From: Kovacikia minuta CCNUW1
GTDB lineage: Bacteria > Cyanobacteriota > Cyanobacteriia > Leptolyngbyales > Leptolyngbyaceae
Reading direction: 5' to 3'
NCBI RefSeq assembly: GCF_020091585.1
Contig: NZ_CP083583.1
Coordinates: 248,001-312,000, forward strand
DNA length: 64,000 nucleotides
The number at the start of each line of letters is the position of its first letter. The stretch's first letter is position 1. The translations under genes and the position numbers were made by a program. Under the pieces are notes generated by a model, which did not search any database, was not told the origin of the DNA, and was given only the letters and a program-made list of their open reading frames with translations. Positions 63,602 through 64,000 of this stretch are shown piece after piece.

Positions 63602-64000
63602 CTACGCTGCGTTGACCAAGATTGCAGGTTGCCCAATGAGTTGGTCATAGGCATCCTCCACATCATGCAATTGGGTTAGCACATCGTTGTCCAACAGGTT
63701 GAGGCGACGTTCTTCCGCTTGCTGGTTAATCTCATGGTCTTCCCGTTGCCGAACGAGTTCATCCAATTCAGACTTGCGGGACTGGATATCCTCGTTCATG
63801 CGCTTAACCACTTCCTGTTGGTAAGTGTCAAAGCACTCTTTGACCGCTTGATAAACCTGGAACGATTGCTCCTGCGCAATTTGAGGCAGCAGTTTTACCA
63901 GTTCTTCCCGCATGGTTAGCACCACCTTGCGACGTGCCATTTCCGCCGAATAACTGCCCAAACCCAGACCTGCGATCGCCATTCCCACGGGTCCCAGGAA
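63602..64000 (-). CDS. Coiled-coil C-terminus of a dynamin-like/large GTPase-type protein (5' end beyond window)
   Basis: The frame is open to base 64000, so at least 132 C-terminal residues are visible. FLGPVGMAIAGLGLGSYSAE is a short hydrophobic (paddle-like) segment, followed by a long charged coiled coil (KVVLTMREELVKLLPQIAQE, EERRLNLLDNDVLTQLHDVE). This arrangement is typical for the C-terminus of cyanobacterial dynamin-like GTPases, but the GTPase domain is not visible, so the call is tentative. Confidence 0.55.
   Translation of the reverse strand, partial: FLGPVGMAIAGLGLGSYSAEMARRKVVLTMREELVKLLPQIAQEQSFQVYQAVKECFDTYQQEVVKRMNEDIQSRKSELDELVRQREDHEINQQAEERRLNLLDNDVLTQLHDVEDAYDQLIGQPAILVNAA

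Overview
The window looks like part of the chromosome of a filamentous, phototrophic cyanobacterium (Leptolyngbya/Oscillatoria type). The reasons are the very frequent HIP1-type octamers (GCGATCGC and relatives), the abundant intergenic palindromes, and typical gene families: a CHAT-TPR protein beside a haemagglutinin-like secreted protein, hybrid kinases with multiple PAS/GAF/receiver domains, phosphoketolase, a plastoquinol-oxidase remnant, an ethylene-receptor-type membrane domain and a contractile-injection-system cluster. No rRNA, tRNA or CRISPR array was seen.

Layout. 1-7458: a CHAT protease-like TPR protein (minus, runs off the left edge) diverging from a large secreted haemagglutinin-type protein that carries a frameshift. 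7459-13475: a response regulator, a lipoprotein, a HEPN-like membrane protein and a matrixin protease with six near-identical 54-residue repeats, separated by repeat-rich spacers. 13476-17186 (minus): an operon of an SDR dehydrogenase, a GMC oxidoreductase, a DUF1622 membrane protein and an unknown protein. 17731-24168: a signalling block with a broken hybrid histidine kinase (frameshift, MITE insertion, nonsense codon), two receiver proteins with altered phosphoacceptors, a Crp-like regulator and a CheR-type methyltransferase. 24833-31075: frameshifted dinB, an H1-like basic protein, galT, then an IS-riddled zone where two insertion sequences flank and interrupt a plastoquinol terminal oxidase, followed by an orphan ethylene-binding domain. 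31371-33809: phosphoketolase. 34396-36725: an IS110 element and small genes.

36900-40266 is the most unusual segment. Four 23-bp quasi-palindromes sit at exactly 40-bp spacing, followed by a toxin-antitoxin pair, an AT-rich DUF3800-like gene whose stop codon overlaps a well-formed integron attC site, a GNAT acetyltransferase cassette, an ORF-less group II intron in antisense, and the rest of a second attC. I read this as a small integrase-less integron cassette cluster.

40284-50652: a giant receiver/winged-helix/HPt/PAS kinase fusion and an AddB-AddA-type helicase-nuclease pair. 52357-62580: the 3' part of a contractile injection system (baseplate J-like and tail I-like proteins, an unknown partner, a haem-binding/HAMP/cNMP sensor, a propeller-like protein and an Ig-TM-WD40 protein). 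62844-64000: a VOC-family protein and the C-terminus of a coiled-coil, dynamin-like protein.

Small mobile repeats shape the region. They include a 190-bp MITE in three copies with perfect 9-bp target duplications, a 92-bp MITE in two copies with 10-bp duplications, and a GGGTTTC-palindrome family. Five genes carry net +1 frameshifts at non-homopolymer positions, which suggests real gene decay or a systematic assembly problem.
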